Notes under the pieces: model-generated
Databases searched by the model: none
What the model saw: only the letters and a program-made list of their open reading frames with translations
What the model was told of the DNA's origin: nothing
Shown here: piece after piece, positions 11,662 through 24,108 of the stretch
Position numbering within the stretch: the first letter of the stretch is position 1
How the letters are laid out: each line of letters opens with the position of its first letter
Made by a program: the position numbers and the translations under genes
Source: Clytia hemisphaerica
Lineage: Eukaryota; Cnidaria; Hydrozoa; Leptothecata; Clytiidae
Direction of reading: 5' to 3'
NCBI GenBank assembly: GCA_902728285.1
Contig: CACVBU010001012.1
Location: forward strand, 6,951 to 70,950
DNA: 64,000 nt

Positions 11662-13476
11662 CTATTCAGATCCTAGGAATGCTGCATTATATCGACTTAA
11701 CGGACTGAACTGTATAATGGAAGAGTCATAAACTCTTGTTATTACCATAAAGAAACATTAAAATTGAATGAGTTTACTAATAAAGTGCCCTTCTAAACTT
11801 ATACGCGATCTAACACCGATCTATCACTGATTTCACATGAAGAATTTCAATAACCTTCCCAGGTATGCTATCCTAATCGTCTCCATTTATTTTCACATTT
11901 ATGCATATACACTGTTCTTGCATCTTGTACATTTTGCGATCTGGATTTTAAAGGATAATATAAAAGTGATTTACTCAGTCTAATAGGAATGAAGTTTCGC
12001 CGTTATTTAACATCATACTGATATTGGAATGTCCTATAGCACACACAAAGTGCCTAATGAAAAACTTTTCTGTTTGAGAACTTTGCTGTTTGACACACCC
12101 TAATATCACGTCAAACAGCGTTATCAAAATGAGAGATCTCTAGTTGTAGCTATGTTTCTGTTTTGTCTCGTGCTACTATCTTTTCCATAGCAACCACGCA
12201 TAAACAAAAAATATTAGACCAGCAACCATGCTCTGTTTCAATGATAATTCTATGATAGTGCCTTTTTATTGCAAGTTTTGTTTCTAGGGGCTACTTCGAT
12301 TCATTATGTAACATAGCAACACCCGTTTGACATAAAGTTTAGCCTAGTTCATGACTTATTAATATGCGCGAATGTATTGCTCTTATCTTTGGTTTCTGAA
12401 TTTTCGAAGGTGATTTTTAGTGTTTCTTGATTATTCGATTTCTCAAAACCTGTCGTCTTATAAATGAATTTTTTTATCTCAAAGGTCAAAGAACGATTGT
12501 AGATTACAACTCCTGTGAAATTTCAAACGGGTTGTTTGTTTAGTGAAACCACAGTTTAAACAAGGCGATCCTCTAATCCAATTCTCTCGCATGATAACTT
12601 AAAGGAAGTAAACAAATCAATATCCCAAATGAGAGCTTGTTTGTTAAACTTCTTTCGGGTCATACATGCTGATTATTATGCGAGGCCCTCGTTATCAATT
12701 CTTGCCTACTCCCTTCTTGCACTTTTAGTTCTCTTAAAGTTTGCTTCGAAGTAACTTTCACTGAAATGATACAATGTTTCATGAGATTGAGATTTTATGA
12801 GATTTCAGAGATCATGATGATGGTGTGGTTATGATATGGTAAAATCTAGGTATCACACCACACCGCACCAAATTTTACCGCGTTGGAAAACAAAATTATT
12901 AGAGAGGAGATTTTAAGTATGTTATAATTCTAACAAGATCGGGTTTAATGCAAAGACAAAACTTTTGGTGCAGACACACTTATTTATTTTCAACTGTTTC
13001 GTACCTACATGAACGGTGCATCTGTCTGCTGACCAGCAAGACACATGAGTGGAACAGTTATTTCACTGAGATAGCTAATTTGTCACGTGTAGAGATTGGC
13101 TTTCTTTTTGCTTTAAAACTTCTACGGTATAATGTTGTGTTTTCTCGAGTTTCTGTCTTCCTTTCGCAAGGATGCGAGTCATTACAAATAGAGTTCAAGG
13201 CTAATGTGCTAGCATGGAGGTCTCATTTTATCGAGCTTGGAATCAGCTTTCAATTGTCGCATTTATCCATTTTATAAGTATTTAGGCTTTTTAGGGACGT
13301 TTTGAAAAATGTCACTGTCACTTTATTTTATCATGGGATTACACAACACAGCCAACCTCCCGCTATCACCTTGAAGTTTCTTAAAAGTTCGATCTGATAA
13401 AATTGACAGGGATTTTGTATTCATTACACAATGTCCTTTTTGAAGCATTTTGACACCATAGATTATGCTGGGTTAA
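11662..13476. other. Gene-free interval
   Basis: No exon set or RNA gene is recognised. The only longer open frame (12948-13277) has no family resemblance and no supporting splice sites. A short inverted motif (ggtaaaatct...aaattttacc) lies near 12838-12888. Confidence 0.5.
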
Positions 13477-14188
13477 GGGCTCTGACCATAGTCAGAAAAT
13501 TGATTTTAGTATCTGAACATAAAAGTTATGTTTTAGATTCTTTAACACTTTTAACAATAGAATTGCCGTTATAAATTGCTTTTTAATCAAACCCCTTAAG
13601 AGTAATTAAGAACTTAATTGCAAAAATGACGTTATGAACTTTAAAAAGACGTTAATAATATGTTGCATCACCTTCTTTTATAAAAAGTGCTAAGTTTTAA
13701 TTGGTAATTAACCTTTTTATTTCGAACTTTTTTCAAACTTTCCGGAAAGAATTGAACTATTTTAAATTTTGCGGAAAATTTTTCTAAAAAGATGTGTCAA
13801 AAGTTATGACTATTTTTGTAAGCAAAATCCAGATGAAAAATTGATGAAAAACCACTATTTTGAAGATTTCGGGACAAAGAAGCATTTACAAAAATTTTCC
13901 GCAAAAATTTTTACTGTTCGGTAAAAGATACACCATCTACTGCGAAAATTTTTTCAAAATGTTTTTTCTTCGCCGAAACTAAGCTCTTCAAAGTTGAAAT
14001 ACTCTTCCTCGCAAAAGTCTTCATTTTCTTCTTCGTCAAATTTTTTCAATGCAACTTTTGAATTTTCAGATTTAGGAATAGTTTTTCTAACAGAAAATGT
14101 ATAACATGCCATAGTTTTGTTGGTTACATCAGTCAGAAAACACATTTTAAACACGGCAATTATGAAAAATTCACTATGGTCAGAGCCC
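13477..14188. mobile_element. piggyBac-type non-autonomous element
   Basis: Perfect 16-bp ends, gggctctgaccatagt and its reverse complement, are each flanked by TTAA (13473-13476 and 14189-14192). TTAA duplication with GGG/CCC ends is the signature of piggyBac elements. From the right end inwards on the minus strand an open frame runs to 13954 and becomes strongly acidic (EEENEDFCEEE). That could be a remnant of a transposase N-terminus, but no catalytic core fits in 712 bp. Confidence 0.7.
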
Positions 14189-14249
14189 TTAAATATTTCT
14201 AAAACATCCGAATCTTTCGATATTGTTAACAACAAATATAGTTGATATA

Positions 14250-14527
14250 CTCTCGGGTACCTAATAGCTGTCACCCCCCCCCCCCCCGCTAATTAATTTT
14301 CCGCCCAGGACATTCTTATTCCAACCCCCCCCCCTCGCTTATTAATTTTCGGGAAAATGTTTTTGAAAGTTCCTAATTCTGCTGTATTAGCCTTCTTTTC
14401 AAAAATTTTCCACCCGGGACATTTTTATTCCAACCCCCCTGCTTATTAAGTTTTGAGATCTTTTCCAACCCCCCCCCCCCCCCCCCCCCGCTTTTTCCAA
14501 GCCCCCCGGCTATTAGGTACCCGAGAG
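14250..14527. mobile_element. TA-flanked poly-C MITE
   Basis: Terminal inverted repeat ctctcgggtacctaatagc, 19 bp, present at both ends and flanked by TA. The interior carries three long C tracts, each following attttc/ccaa-type text. It inserted just beyond the piggyBac-type element. Confidence 0.7.
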
Positions 14528-14529
14528 TA

Positions 14530-16327
14530 GTTGGATGAAATCGTTGCATAGAGAGGTCGATGTTTGGACATATGGTTATCTATTTCTATCACCGTGAGGT
14601 TTTGTTTTACGTAACTTACAAGAAGTGAAGCAGTCACTGAGACTGATTGAAGTGAAATTCCAGGATATAATACTTGTAGAATTCAGGAAAAAAATTCATT
14701 CAAGGTACTCTAATTTCAAAGTGTTTATTTTACTATTGGTTTCCCACGATGTTATGAAATGTAGTAAATTTATATCCGTTTGACTCCTGTCAATGAATCT
14801 GAACCCACAGTTTGAAATTTCAACCTTTTTTTGCTTTTGCAAGCATTTAGTCCGAACATAAGTCAAACGTGTAAGGTTGTGATGTTCGCTTTGATATGAA
14901 AGTCATTTATTTCCTTCTGTCCCGATTTGATCTGCCACATCGTTTAAAATTTCCTCCTCAAAGAGAAGCCGTGATTGAGTGCATCATCATAAAAATATGA
15001 ATCGCGTGTCAAAGGAAACCGTACATTTAATACCTACCAAGGTGTTGTGAACCTTTTCCTCAGTTTAGAGGTAGGGAGAGGCAGTTTGCTTCCAGATGTA
15101 CTGATTTCTGTCCCTCTGATCCCCCAATTCTCTCAATCATGTATCACGTCTTCGGATCAGAACTCGTCAAATAAAATTGCGACAATGCTGAGAAGTTGGC
15201 CACGAGATTTCTGAGACGTCTTAACGACCCACGCGAACACGTTAACAGCATGGCACCGAATTTTATTTAACTACTTGAGAGAAAGAGAGGAGAATGTTCA
15301 GGTTTCTTACTGATGAGTCAATAGTGTTTCCATAAACTGACCACAAACACTGATTCATTAAAAATCGCTACTTTTTCGCGGTTAATTAGTAAATATGCTA
15401 ACGTCAGCAATATTACTCAATCTTCGTAAACTCTTGTGCAAAATTGGCTTCTTCCAGCAATATTCATCCTATTTTTTTATCTATCGGGAGCATTTTCAGT
15501 CACATGAAACACAAATCTATTCAAGCTATAAAGAGAGGTTTGCAAAGGCTTGGGCCCAGGAAAAGTCGAGGTGAAATTCGAGTTATAGAGGGTCGAGCTA
15601 GTGAAACTTTTTTCTATATTTGACTTGGCAAGATACGTGTGAATGTCATGAATATTTTGCGCCAAATATCTTTTTTTTTGTTATCTTTCTTGTGTGGGAG
15701 GTTTTAGCCTCACCAAATTTGATATCGTGAAATTTCGCAATGAGAAATCGACACCATCTTTTTCACAGTTGAGGTGTTTGCACCTATTTTCATCCGCCTC
15801 TTTAACAACAATCATAGGTCTGATTAACCTGCTGTTAAAGGTTTTAAAAGTCAGTTTCAACGTAATACTATCAACTCCCAGACATATTTTTCGCTTTGAT
15901 CAGAAGGCGGTCATCCAAAGGATGTCGGGACAACCCGGGCAGCCAAAGATATATTGCCAAAGGTCTTTGCCAATGGTGATCCAGAGAGAGATAAAGTACA
16001 TGTTTTTCTGTAGAACCAAATGTATCGAACTTGCATCATGAGGGATTTTAATGGTAAAAATACGGGATAGCCGGTGTCGGTTTTAGCCCTTTTTCTGTCG
16101 ATGTTTTTGTGCCCTGAAAAAAAGTGTCGGTTTATTGTTGTTGTCAGACGTGTGCTATAACGAGAAACAAAGATTTTGGTATTAGTTTTAGTTACTGCTG
16201 TTGTCGTCAGAGATTTCAGAAGAATCTCAGGACCACGGTTGACTGGCTAACACGAGCTAGCAAAAAAAATGATATTTTTTTTAACAAACAAATAATCCTA
16301 TCATAGGCGAAATATATATATTATATT
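14530..16327. other. Gene-free interval, includes 3' flank of the RT ORF
   Basis: No gene is supported. The last few hundred bases should contain the 3' UTR of the minus-strand reverse transcriptase. A TTTATT at 16129-16134 is AATAAA on the minus strand and could serve as its poly(A) signal. The element's true 3' boundary is not visible. Confidence 0.4.
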
Positions 16328-19300
16328 CTAATTGAAGGCTGAGCTCACTTCCGAAGCATCAGTGTCATTTGAGCATGAAGGGACAATATAATTGTCTCGA
16401 TACCATGGGTGTCTGGTTCCTCGGACACAGTATACCAGCGATTTCATGAGCGAGAGGTTGATCTTTCTCTTAACCCACGACGAAACAAGGCTGACATTAG
16501 TTTTTCTTTTGTCAGCGAGAAGTTCAACAAGTCTTTTTATGACCATGCTGCATTCTCTTGCCATCCCACCAAAAGCACTGAATACCATGGGACTAAACGA
16601 CCCATGCTCCACTCTCAATACTCGTTCATTATACTGCCTTTTCTTTTCACGTTCGTTGATCTCGTAACACTTTTTGATTTCCAAGTCAGCATACCTCCGG
16701 GCTGTTGGGTTAAAAACCCTTATGTCAAAAAATGCCCTTTGGTGAGTGACCCAGAAATTGCGAGCGGAGACGTCCAGACGAGCTTCGGGTGTGACATTAG
16801 CGGCGGTCGTCTCACGAAATCGTTCACCAGTCAGTTCACTTAATGGTGGTTCAACTTTTACGTCGTTGCACACTTCAGTCATCAACTTAGCAGTGACATC
16901 GCGGAGAGTATTGTGACGTTGGGTTACAAATCCACCTTTTTTGCATGATAAGGCATGCTGGATGTTGAAGGGGGACCCGCATGGACATCTTTCGGGAAGA
17001 CGTGAGAGTTGATAACCGTAACGTATCTTGAGGAGATCCCAGAATGATTGTTTGTCCAGTTGATACCCCTCGTCCTTGATGGGAAGGGTGGTAAGCCATA
17101 ATGACGCGCCACATTCACTGTTCAGATTGAGCAACCTAAGTTTCGCCTTTGACATTTCGTCTGATGATTTTATTGTGTTCAAAAGTTCATTTATTCTGCT
17201 CTTTTTACGTTCTCGAATGATAGACTTTGCCGTTTTGATTTGTGCTTCGTTCTCGTCGCTGGCCGCAGTGTTTTGATTTGTAATATCGTTTTGAAGTGCC
17301 TCGGTAACTAAGCACGAATTGGCGAACTCAAAATTTGCTTGTTCACTGAATATTGGGATTCCAAGTCCTCCTTTGCTTGGCGGGAGAGAGAAAAGTTTGC
17401 GCTCAATTTCTGAGGGTACAATTCCACCGGTGATAGCGGGTATAAGCTCAGTTGAAATGACGTTGTCGATCCTATTAAAGTACGCTGAAACATCAGGGAT
17501 CGTCCGCATACAATAATTGAACTTATGTTTATAGCCTGCCGTAAAGCACGTATACGCCTCTTGTGGGGCAAATTTGGCAATCTTTGCGAGCGTACTCAGT
17601 TCACTCACCCAATCGTCAATTTTTTCGTTGATAAATTCGTCCCTGTATTCTAGGCTGCCGACTGCTGCTCCCAAGTGTTTTCGGCCATCTGTTGTAATTT
17701 TTACTTGTGTATCGCTAAAAATCTCCATCGCCTCAGATAAAAATTCTGGTTTGACTATTAGCCAGGTTTTTTCCTCTTGCTGGTAATAGCCGAATTTAGG
17801 GCCTTCATCTCGAATGTACAGCCAAAGCTGTTTTAGTTCCCAAATTGTCCCGGCACCGAATAAATCATCAGCATATCCGGCTGTTCTTGCTTTCTCATCA
17901 GACGGTTCCTCACGGAGAACATAACGCACGATTAGGGGAATAGTTGCTATAGCATATACAAACATTGCAATTGGGTCTCCCTGTGTAGTTCCTTCAGTAG
18001 ATTTTAGTTCCTTTCCCCCGAAAACAAAAAGACGGGCTGGTGATTGGTAGCAGTTTTGTACGAATGTCGAAAGAGGTGGACAGATGATTATTACGTTGTG
18101 AAGAAAGACGTTTCGGTTCACGGCATTGAAGGCGTTCGCAGCATCAATTAATAGAACTGCTTCGGATTCATCTTCCTCAAATAGTGTACGCATAGCGTGA
18201 ACGGCTGCTTCGCATCCTGCGTCTTGCCCGGCGCAGACCTGGAGGGATCCAATCGATCGTTTAATGTCCTCTTTGAGAATACTAACTATAGATTTTCCGA
18301 TGATCCTTCTCAGCACCTCGCCTATCCCGATTGGGCGGAGGCCTGGGTTTTTGTCCAAGGGTATTAGACGGGAGGCCATTAGGGGTTCAAGGGATGTAGG
18401 GGAATGAATCTCGGTGCATACCATTTTTGCAAGGTTGGCGATCGAGGTGCAGAGATCAGTTGAGGCGGTTCCAAAGCTGTTGGAGGTGATGATCCTTCTC
18501 CATCCGTCACCATCGAGTCCTGAGGGGCCTGCTCCTCCGTTGGTTCGCATCGCAGACCTTCTAATCAAGTCGGGAGTAATGTCCTCGTAGCGTACAGAGT
18601 GAATCAACTCGTGAATGCCAGGGAGTCGAGGGAGTAATGCGTCAACGTGGGCTTCTTGGGGTTCCGGATGTTTTTGGTACAGAAGATTGAGTGTTTCGTC
18701 AGTGAGTGGGAGAACTCCATTCTGCATATTGTTCGTAAGGAGCTTGATTGCTCCGTTAATATTTCCCTTAGACATTTTGTTGATAAATTCCTTAGAGATG
18801 TCTTCGATCGATTTTGCGGTCTGTTTAGACTTGAGGTGTCTTTGGATTGTCTCACCTTCACGGATTAGTTCCTCGAAGTCCCCTTTCTCCCATAGATCAA
18901 GGCGTCTTTTTAAAGCAGCAGTGTGGTCCTTTGCTTTTGACTTTGCTGATGGCTTTTGAAGTAATAGTGCTGGCATTATCATCAATGCCTTGAGAGATAT
19001 TGTTTTCATCGCAGAAGAGTCAACGAAAGCATTTATAAGTCTAGCTGTTTCAGATACAAATTTCTTTCCGGCACTGCCTGATGGAACAAGGAATAGATTT
19101 CTCCGCCAGTAGACAATTTGTTCGTAGGCCATATTGATGCTGGCTGTAGTATCGATAGATGATCTTTCTCCCCATTTGAAGGGTATACTGTTTGGGTTTG
19201 GGGCAGGTGGTTCGTCAGAGGCTGAGGATGCTGAGGTTTGTGTTGGTGTTGTTGGTGGTGCAGTGGTGATATTGTTCGGGTCGTGTGGCTGTGTTGAATC

Positions 19301-19423
19301 AATTCTGTTTGGGCATTTTTTCATGTGATTCGTTTTTCCACTTTTGCTTCCAAGAGTTCTATCACAGAAATCACATTTCAGCTGCCCTTCTTGGTGAGGT
19401 GTTTGAGTGTTCATTTTGTTCAA
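16328..19423 (-). CDS. Non-LTR retrotransposon reverse transcriptase, R2-like layout
   Basis: An uninterrupted 1031-codon ORF. Order: a C2HC zinc finger (C17, C20, H33, C37); a Thr/Pro/Ser-rich linker (about 40-90); a reverse transcriptase core with LRPIGIGEVLRRIIGK (about 362-377), catalytic LLIDAANAF (D427), GTTQGDP (about 478-484) and YADD (517-520); a thumb/connector; a knuckle CPCGSPFNIQHALSC (813-827); then a C-terminal domain with RLDV (about 882) and FFDIRV (about 897), consistent with a PD-(D/E)XK nuclease. Zinc finger, RT, CCHC and restriction-like nuclease in one ORF is the layout of R2-group elements, which copy by target-primed reverse transcription. The exact clade is uncertain. 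No apurinic endonuclease or RNase H domain is seen. The frame is intact, suggesting a recent copy. Confidence 0.85.
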   Translation of the reverse strand: MNKMNTQTPHQEGQLKCDFCDRTLGSKSGKTNHMKKCPNRIDSTQPHDPNNITTAPPTTPTQTSASSASDEPPAPNPNSIPFKWGERSSIDTTASINMAYEQIVYWRRNLFLVPSGSAGKKFVSETARLINAFVDSSAMKTISLKALMIMPALLLQKPSAKSKAKDHTAALKRRLDLWEKGDFEELIREGETIQRHLKSKQTAKSIEDISKEFINKMSKGNINGAIKLLTNNMQNGVLPLTDETLNLLYQKHPEPQEAHVDALLPRLPGIHELIHSVRYEDITPDLIRRSAMRTNGGAGPSGLDGDGWRRIITSNSFGTASTDLCTSIANLAKMVCTEIHSPTSLEPLMASRLIPLDKNPGLRPIGIGEVLRRIIGKSIVSILKEDIKRSIGSLQVCAGQDAGCEAAVHAMRTLFEEDESEAVLLIDAANAFNAVNRNVFLHNVIIICPPLSTFVQNCYQSPARLFVFGGKELKSTEGTTQGDPIAMFVYAIATIPLIVRYVLREEPSDEKARTAGYADDLFGAGTIWELKQLWLYIRDEGPKFGYYQQEEKTWLIVKPEFLSEAMEIFSDTQVKITTDGRKHLGAAVGSLEYRDEFINEKIDDWVSELSTLAKIAKFAPQEAYTCFTAGYKHKFNYCMRTIPDVSAYFNRIDNVISTELIPAITGGIVPSEIERKLFSLPPSKGGLGIPIFSEQANFEFANSCLVTEALQNDITNQNTAASDENEAQIKTAKSIIRERKKSRINELLNTIKSSDEMSKAKLRLLNLNSECGASLWLTTLPIKDEGYQLDKQSFWDLLKIRYGYQLSRLPERCPCGSPFNIQHALSCKKGGFVTQRHNTLRDVTAKLMTEVCNDVKVEPPLSELTGERFRETTAANVTPEARLDVSARNFWVTHQRAFFDIRVFNPTARRYADLEIKKCYEINEREKKRQYNERVLRVEHGSFSPMVFSAFGGMARECSMVIKRLVELLADKRKTNVSLVSSWVKRKINLSLMKSLVYCVRGTRHPWYRDNYIVPSCSNDTDASEVSSAFN

Positions 19424-20710
19424 TAGATAGCAGCTAATGTCATGACAGAATGTCTAAATATTTCAACAGACAATAACAGACAAGATCAGAAGCATTTTGT
19501 TCGTTTGTTTCGACTTCTTTCGAACGACCAGATGTCTCTGCTTGGTTTGTTTTGTTTTGTTGGCTCAGACGTCCGCCATCTTGGAAACCGTAGGAGTTAA
19601 CAAATTTTATTTAACAAAATTTATTTTTCAGAAGAATCTCTCTGTATTTCGGAGTTGCCATAGCCCTCTGAGATGATAGAGGATAAAGTTCAAATACTGC
19701 AATGATATGAAAATTTGATAATCCCCTCAAACACCATTAAATAAATTTTATCATCTATTTGATATCATCAGAACGTGAGCAGTTTTTTTTTAAACACATT
19801 TATCAAATTTCTCGTTTGGTCAAAAATTTCGCAATCCATGATTTCTCTGGTTTGGATATTAAAATTCCTTTTAGTTGTAATTTGAACAAAGTTGACTTTA
19901 TCTTGCTGTTAATTTTCCCTTCGGACGCAACAGAAAAGCATGATTTCAGGCATTTATCTGGAAAACGATCAATAGAATAGATAGATCTAGCGTAAGAATT
20001 TTCAACTACGGATTTTCCTTAGCAGGTACAGGTTAACTGTTTTTGAAAGCTAAACTCCGCAAATTTTGACTGCTTCAGTCTGTCTCAGCTTATCTAAAAG
20101 CAAAATCTAACTGTTCAACGGAACACATGAAAAGGAGGGGCTATAATCCTTATCTTTTGACCTTACAATACCCTCAGATTTTTCTTTCGAAATTTCTTTT
20201 CAAATGCACGAGCTTTTTAAGATGCTAATTTTAAACTCCTTCTTTTGTTTTGATGTTTATGAGCCAATTAGCAGATGTTCCTTACTTCCGCTGACTGACG
20301 GTTTCTTTTTAAATGGGCTTAAAATTGATGTGGTATTTAAGCGGTATTGGCCACACCACTTTAAGCAGTATTGGCCACTTTAAACAAAACACACATCAAG
20401 TCATCAATAATATTTCATCATTCTCCTTTCCAAAACACCATGCAGTCATATGTATTAAGAATATCTAGTTTAGAAGAGATAAGTCCTCTTTCTCTACATG
20501 GTAAGCGTGAATCATCAGACACTTTGGAAGTTGTCTTTCTATGCGAAAATGAAAATACACGTCCTCAAACAGCAGCCCTTCGAAGGATTTGAACAAATTC
20601 AGAATTATCAGACCAGTCTGTCACTTTCGTCCCCTAGATAAGAAATTATCAATCTGCATCCACATTTTGAAATACAGTTTTATTGTGTATTTAATATGGG
20701 ATCAAAAGAT
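19424..20710. other. 5' flank of the RT ORF and gene-free sequence
   Basis: It probably contains the element's 5' UTR, whose limit cannot be set. No host gene is seen. Around 20335-20375 there is a short direct repeat (agc-gtattggccac). Confidence 0.4.
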
Positions 20711-21014
20711 AATACACGGGTTTCGAATTAAATCTGGCGCGAGAGAAAAAATCAAGTGAATAAAAGGAGCGATAAGGGGAAATGCCTTATAAAAGGTTGA
20801 TAGATTTCCTTTCTTCTCTTTTGAAAGCCAGGTGTTCATTCAAAAGTGTTTTTTGTTTTCATAATGACCCATAAAGTCTGTCAAAATGGAAAAATGAGCT
20901 AAAATTGCTTGATACACGGCCAATTTTCGTTCTGTTTACTTGATATTTTTCGTGCAAATTTACATGGGATCAAAGCTAAAGCTAAGCAAAAATTTAATTC
21001 GAAACCCGTGTATT
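20711..21014. mobile_element. MITE with perfect 23-bp inverted ends
   Basis: Positions 20711-20733 and 20992-21014 are exact reverse complements, beginning aatacacgggtttcga. The 304-bp unit has no ORF of note. No clear target duplication is visible. Confidence 0.7.
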
Positions 21015-21702
21015 CACATGACATCCTCATCATTATCAGGTTTTCTCATGGGTGTATAGCCGAAGTATTGGGGTTATTGCTATCACCACAGTACTTATAT
21101 TTCTTTCGGTGCTCATCGGGTATAGGTAACTTATAAACCGTACTTTGCAGAATCTACATACATATGTCTCCTGCTGGTTATTTGATTCATTCTTTTACTT
21201 CATCTACACTGTTATCCTTTTGACTTCAGATTAGATTTTGAATATCAACGAATATTGTCAAAATTTGACGCCATGCTTGCATCAGCTTGTCTTAAATACT
21301 TCTACCGATTATGAATTATGTTTTCACAATGTATTCAATACCTTCAGCTTATTTGTCATCTATTTGCCATTTATTGCCGTATACTGTAATTGCTATTGCA
21401 GTGACAAAGGGTCCAGACTTTATCCCATCTCTGTCTTTTTTAGGTCTGGCGCCATCTTATTGCATTGCTTTTGAGTCATTCCAAATGTGCTCTTCAGAAC
21501 ATTACGTCACTTCTTAGCGTCTAGTCCTTGAATAAGAATGAGTCATTTTGTCACCCGTACTTGTTTTTCTCACTCTTTCTTAAGTAAGTGATACTCCTAC
21601 AACGACTTGTAAAAACTTTTCTAAGTTTGCAAAGCTTCACAAGATCTTTTCTAATCAGTCGAGAAGGCTAACAAGGACCCTGGACAGATCAAGTCGGGTT
21701 TA

Positions 21703-21950
21703 AGGCCGGTCTCCACTTGCGCGCGCTGCGATTGCACCTTTTGGCTTCAATCCTTTTTGCTTGGAAAAAAGATTACGTCATAAAAGAGTAGCGCGCGCTC
21801 GAAAAGAAAGTTGAACACGTTTCAACTTTTTTCAACCGCTATGTACGTCAGATCGCGGCAATGGAGTTTCTTCATTTTTCTTTTGACCAATAGCGTGGAA
21901 GCTTTGCTCGAAAGAGTGCGATCGAAGCGCGCGCAAGTGGAGACCGGCCT
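21703..21950. mobile_element. PIF/Harbinger-type MITE
   Basis: GC-rich ends aggccggtctccacttgcgc (left) and its reverse complement (right) continue as gcgc and then diverge. Both ends are flanked by TTA (21700-21702 and 21951-21953). A TTA/TAA 3-bp duplication is typical of PIF/Harbinger elements; superfamily assignment is inferred. The interior has a shorter self-complementary stretch. Confidence 0.65.
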
Positions 21951-22950
21951 TTACTCTCCAAATTCATCAAGCAAAGTGCGCACTTATCGACTAAAACTAA
22001 ATAAAACATTATATATAGAGTAACCCAAGAAAACTTACAAATTAAAGACTAAATAGAACCAATGGCCCCAAAGTAACTAATTTGACACTCACGATTCTTA
22101 ATACCTTCAAACACACAAACACTAGCGAGAAGGATTAGAAAGACGATCTGTTTGAAGTACAAAAGTGAAGTGGGGTGAGTGTTGTTGGAAAGCTTACAAC
22201 TGTTGACAGCAAAGATTCCCAGCAATTTTCTACCCCTCTCCACCAAAAGAAGTAGAAGAGAGACCTTTTGACTGAAGTGGAGTTATAGTAGCCCTACGGA
22301 ACAGATTGGAACCAACCTTGTTGCCCCCCCCCCTTTGCGTTCATTGTAAAGAGACTAAATCGTTAAATATGTAGAATCACTATTTTTCAGTATCTGAGCG
22401 CTGAGGGTAACACATTCCCTCGACTTCTTTCCTTGATAGTGGTTTTTTGTTTTTTTACAGACCTTAATTTTTTCGACTCAATCCTTATGAAATATTGGTA
22501 TAAGATATTACACAATGTTTCCCAAAGAAGCCACGCGATGATCTCAAAAGAAGAAAATATAATCTTATTTTGAAAGTGATGGAACTTAGAGTCCACGCGT
22601 TACTACCTACTATTACGGAAAGAGGAGCAATAATTTTTGAGAATTACCAAATTTGACATGTCCCAGTTAAACTTTTTAACATAATTGGCTATAGATAATC
22701 CAGTAAGAGTTCCGATACTTGGTCTCTATGGCAACACTTTCTACGCACGTGGTTTCAGATATCTGTTGTTGGATACTTATTCTCGTCTTTGCTATAATGG
22801 CCGACACTGAAAAAGTTTTGCGTTTCGATTGCACGAGAAAACAAACCATGAAACACAAACTCATCCGACTGATAACCTCCAAACTAAGAAATACCGTAAA
22901 ATACGATCAATTTTCTCTCCTTTGTATAAATCACTTTTCCAGGGCTTGTA

Positions 22951-23231
22951 ATTGACGTTAATCTCTATTTAAAATATTTTCCATCAAATTAAAATACCTC
23001 ATCACCAAATGTGAAAGTGTTTTGTACATTCCTATTTTAAGTATCGTCGACTGTAAATTTCCCTGTCAGGTTTTTAAGGTTTTTTATTGCAATTGACGGT
23101 AATCTCTATTTGAAATATTTTCCACCAAATCAAAATACCTAATCACCAAATTAGAATTCTGTTTTGTACATTCCTATTTTAAGTATCGTTCACTGTACAT
23201 TTCCCTGTCAGGTTTTTAGGTTTTTTATAAA
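22951..23231. repeat. Tandem duplication, 141-bp unit, two copies
   Basis: Copies at 22951-23091 and 23092-23231 share attgacg-taatctctattt, ttttgtacattcctatttta and tttccctgtcaggttttta with few differences. No coding content. The cause is unknown. Confidence 0.8.
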
Positions 23232-24108
23232 AGCTTTTGCAACAATAAATTTTCATTACTAATCAAATCATAAAAAATTATTGTGTCATTTCCCCCTCCT
23301 TGATCTCCGAACTCCAAACCAAAACGTACAGACTTTGCCACCATGGTGCACTTGGGTAGCTATACCAATTGGAACTGTGATGTTGACACCGGAAAGCTTA
23401 GGATTTTATTGTGCAAGGCGACAGTACTGATTTTTTTTGAAATAATTGAAGCATAAGCAATTATTTTGGATATCTTATATTCTCAGTAATTATTTATACC
23501 TTAGTAATACTAAATACAAATTTTCATTAACATTAAAACTATAGATAATTTATGGTATAAAAGTAATTTCTAAGCCTTAAATTTAATAATAATATCTTTG
23601 TTAATATTTACAATTCGGTATGATATATTTCATGAAAATTTACATTTTTACATCATTTTTTGACTATATTTACATAATATACAATGTGAACTAACCTAAA
23701 GAAAATCATTCCGATTTGGAATTCGTTAAAGTTAGTATTATTGGAAGGGGTTTTACGCTATGTTAAAATGTACCCCACTGGGATTATTTTGAAAAGTCAC
23801 GAGACAGTGTGTACTAAAGGTCATATTTTAAATAAACATTCCCTTATCAACCGACTGTGTGGGCTGTTTGATTTTTATATCAAATATTTTCTCTTTGCAT
23901 CTGTGTTTGTGGACCACATGTAATAATTCTGTAAAAACTTTTTACAATCTCCAAAGACATCGTTTTTGACCTTTAGGGTAGGGACGAGTGTAACTCAATT
24001 TTAATGATATTAAATAAAATGCTGATTGAGCTCTACCTTAATTAAGATGTAGTTCATGAATTTTGTTTCTAGCATGTTGAAAAAAGTTTCTGAAAACATC
24101 AGCACTTT
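23232..24108. other. Gene-free interval
   Basis: AT-rich sequence downstream of the ankyrin gene on the minus strand. No feature beyond short AT-rich repeats is recognised. Confidence 0.4.

Noticed and set aside
16392-19328. Many plus- and minus-strand ORFs inside the reverse transcriptase region
   Set aside because: All overlap the 1031-codon RT frame in other frames and show no domains.
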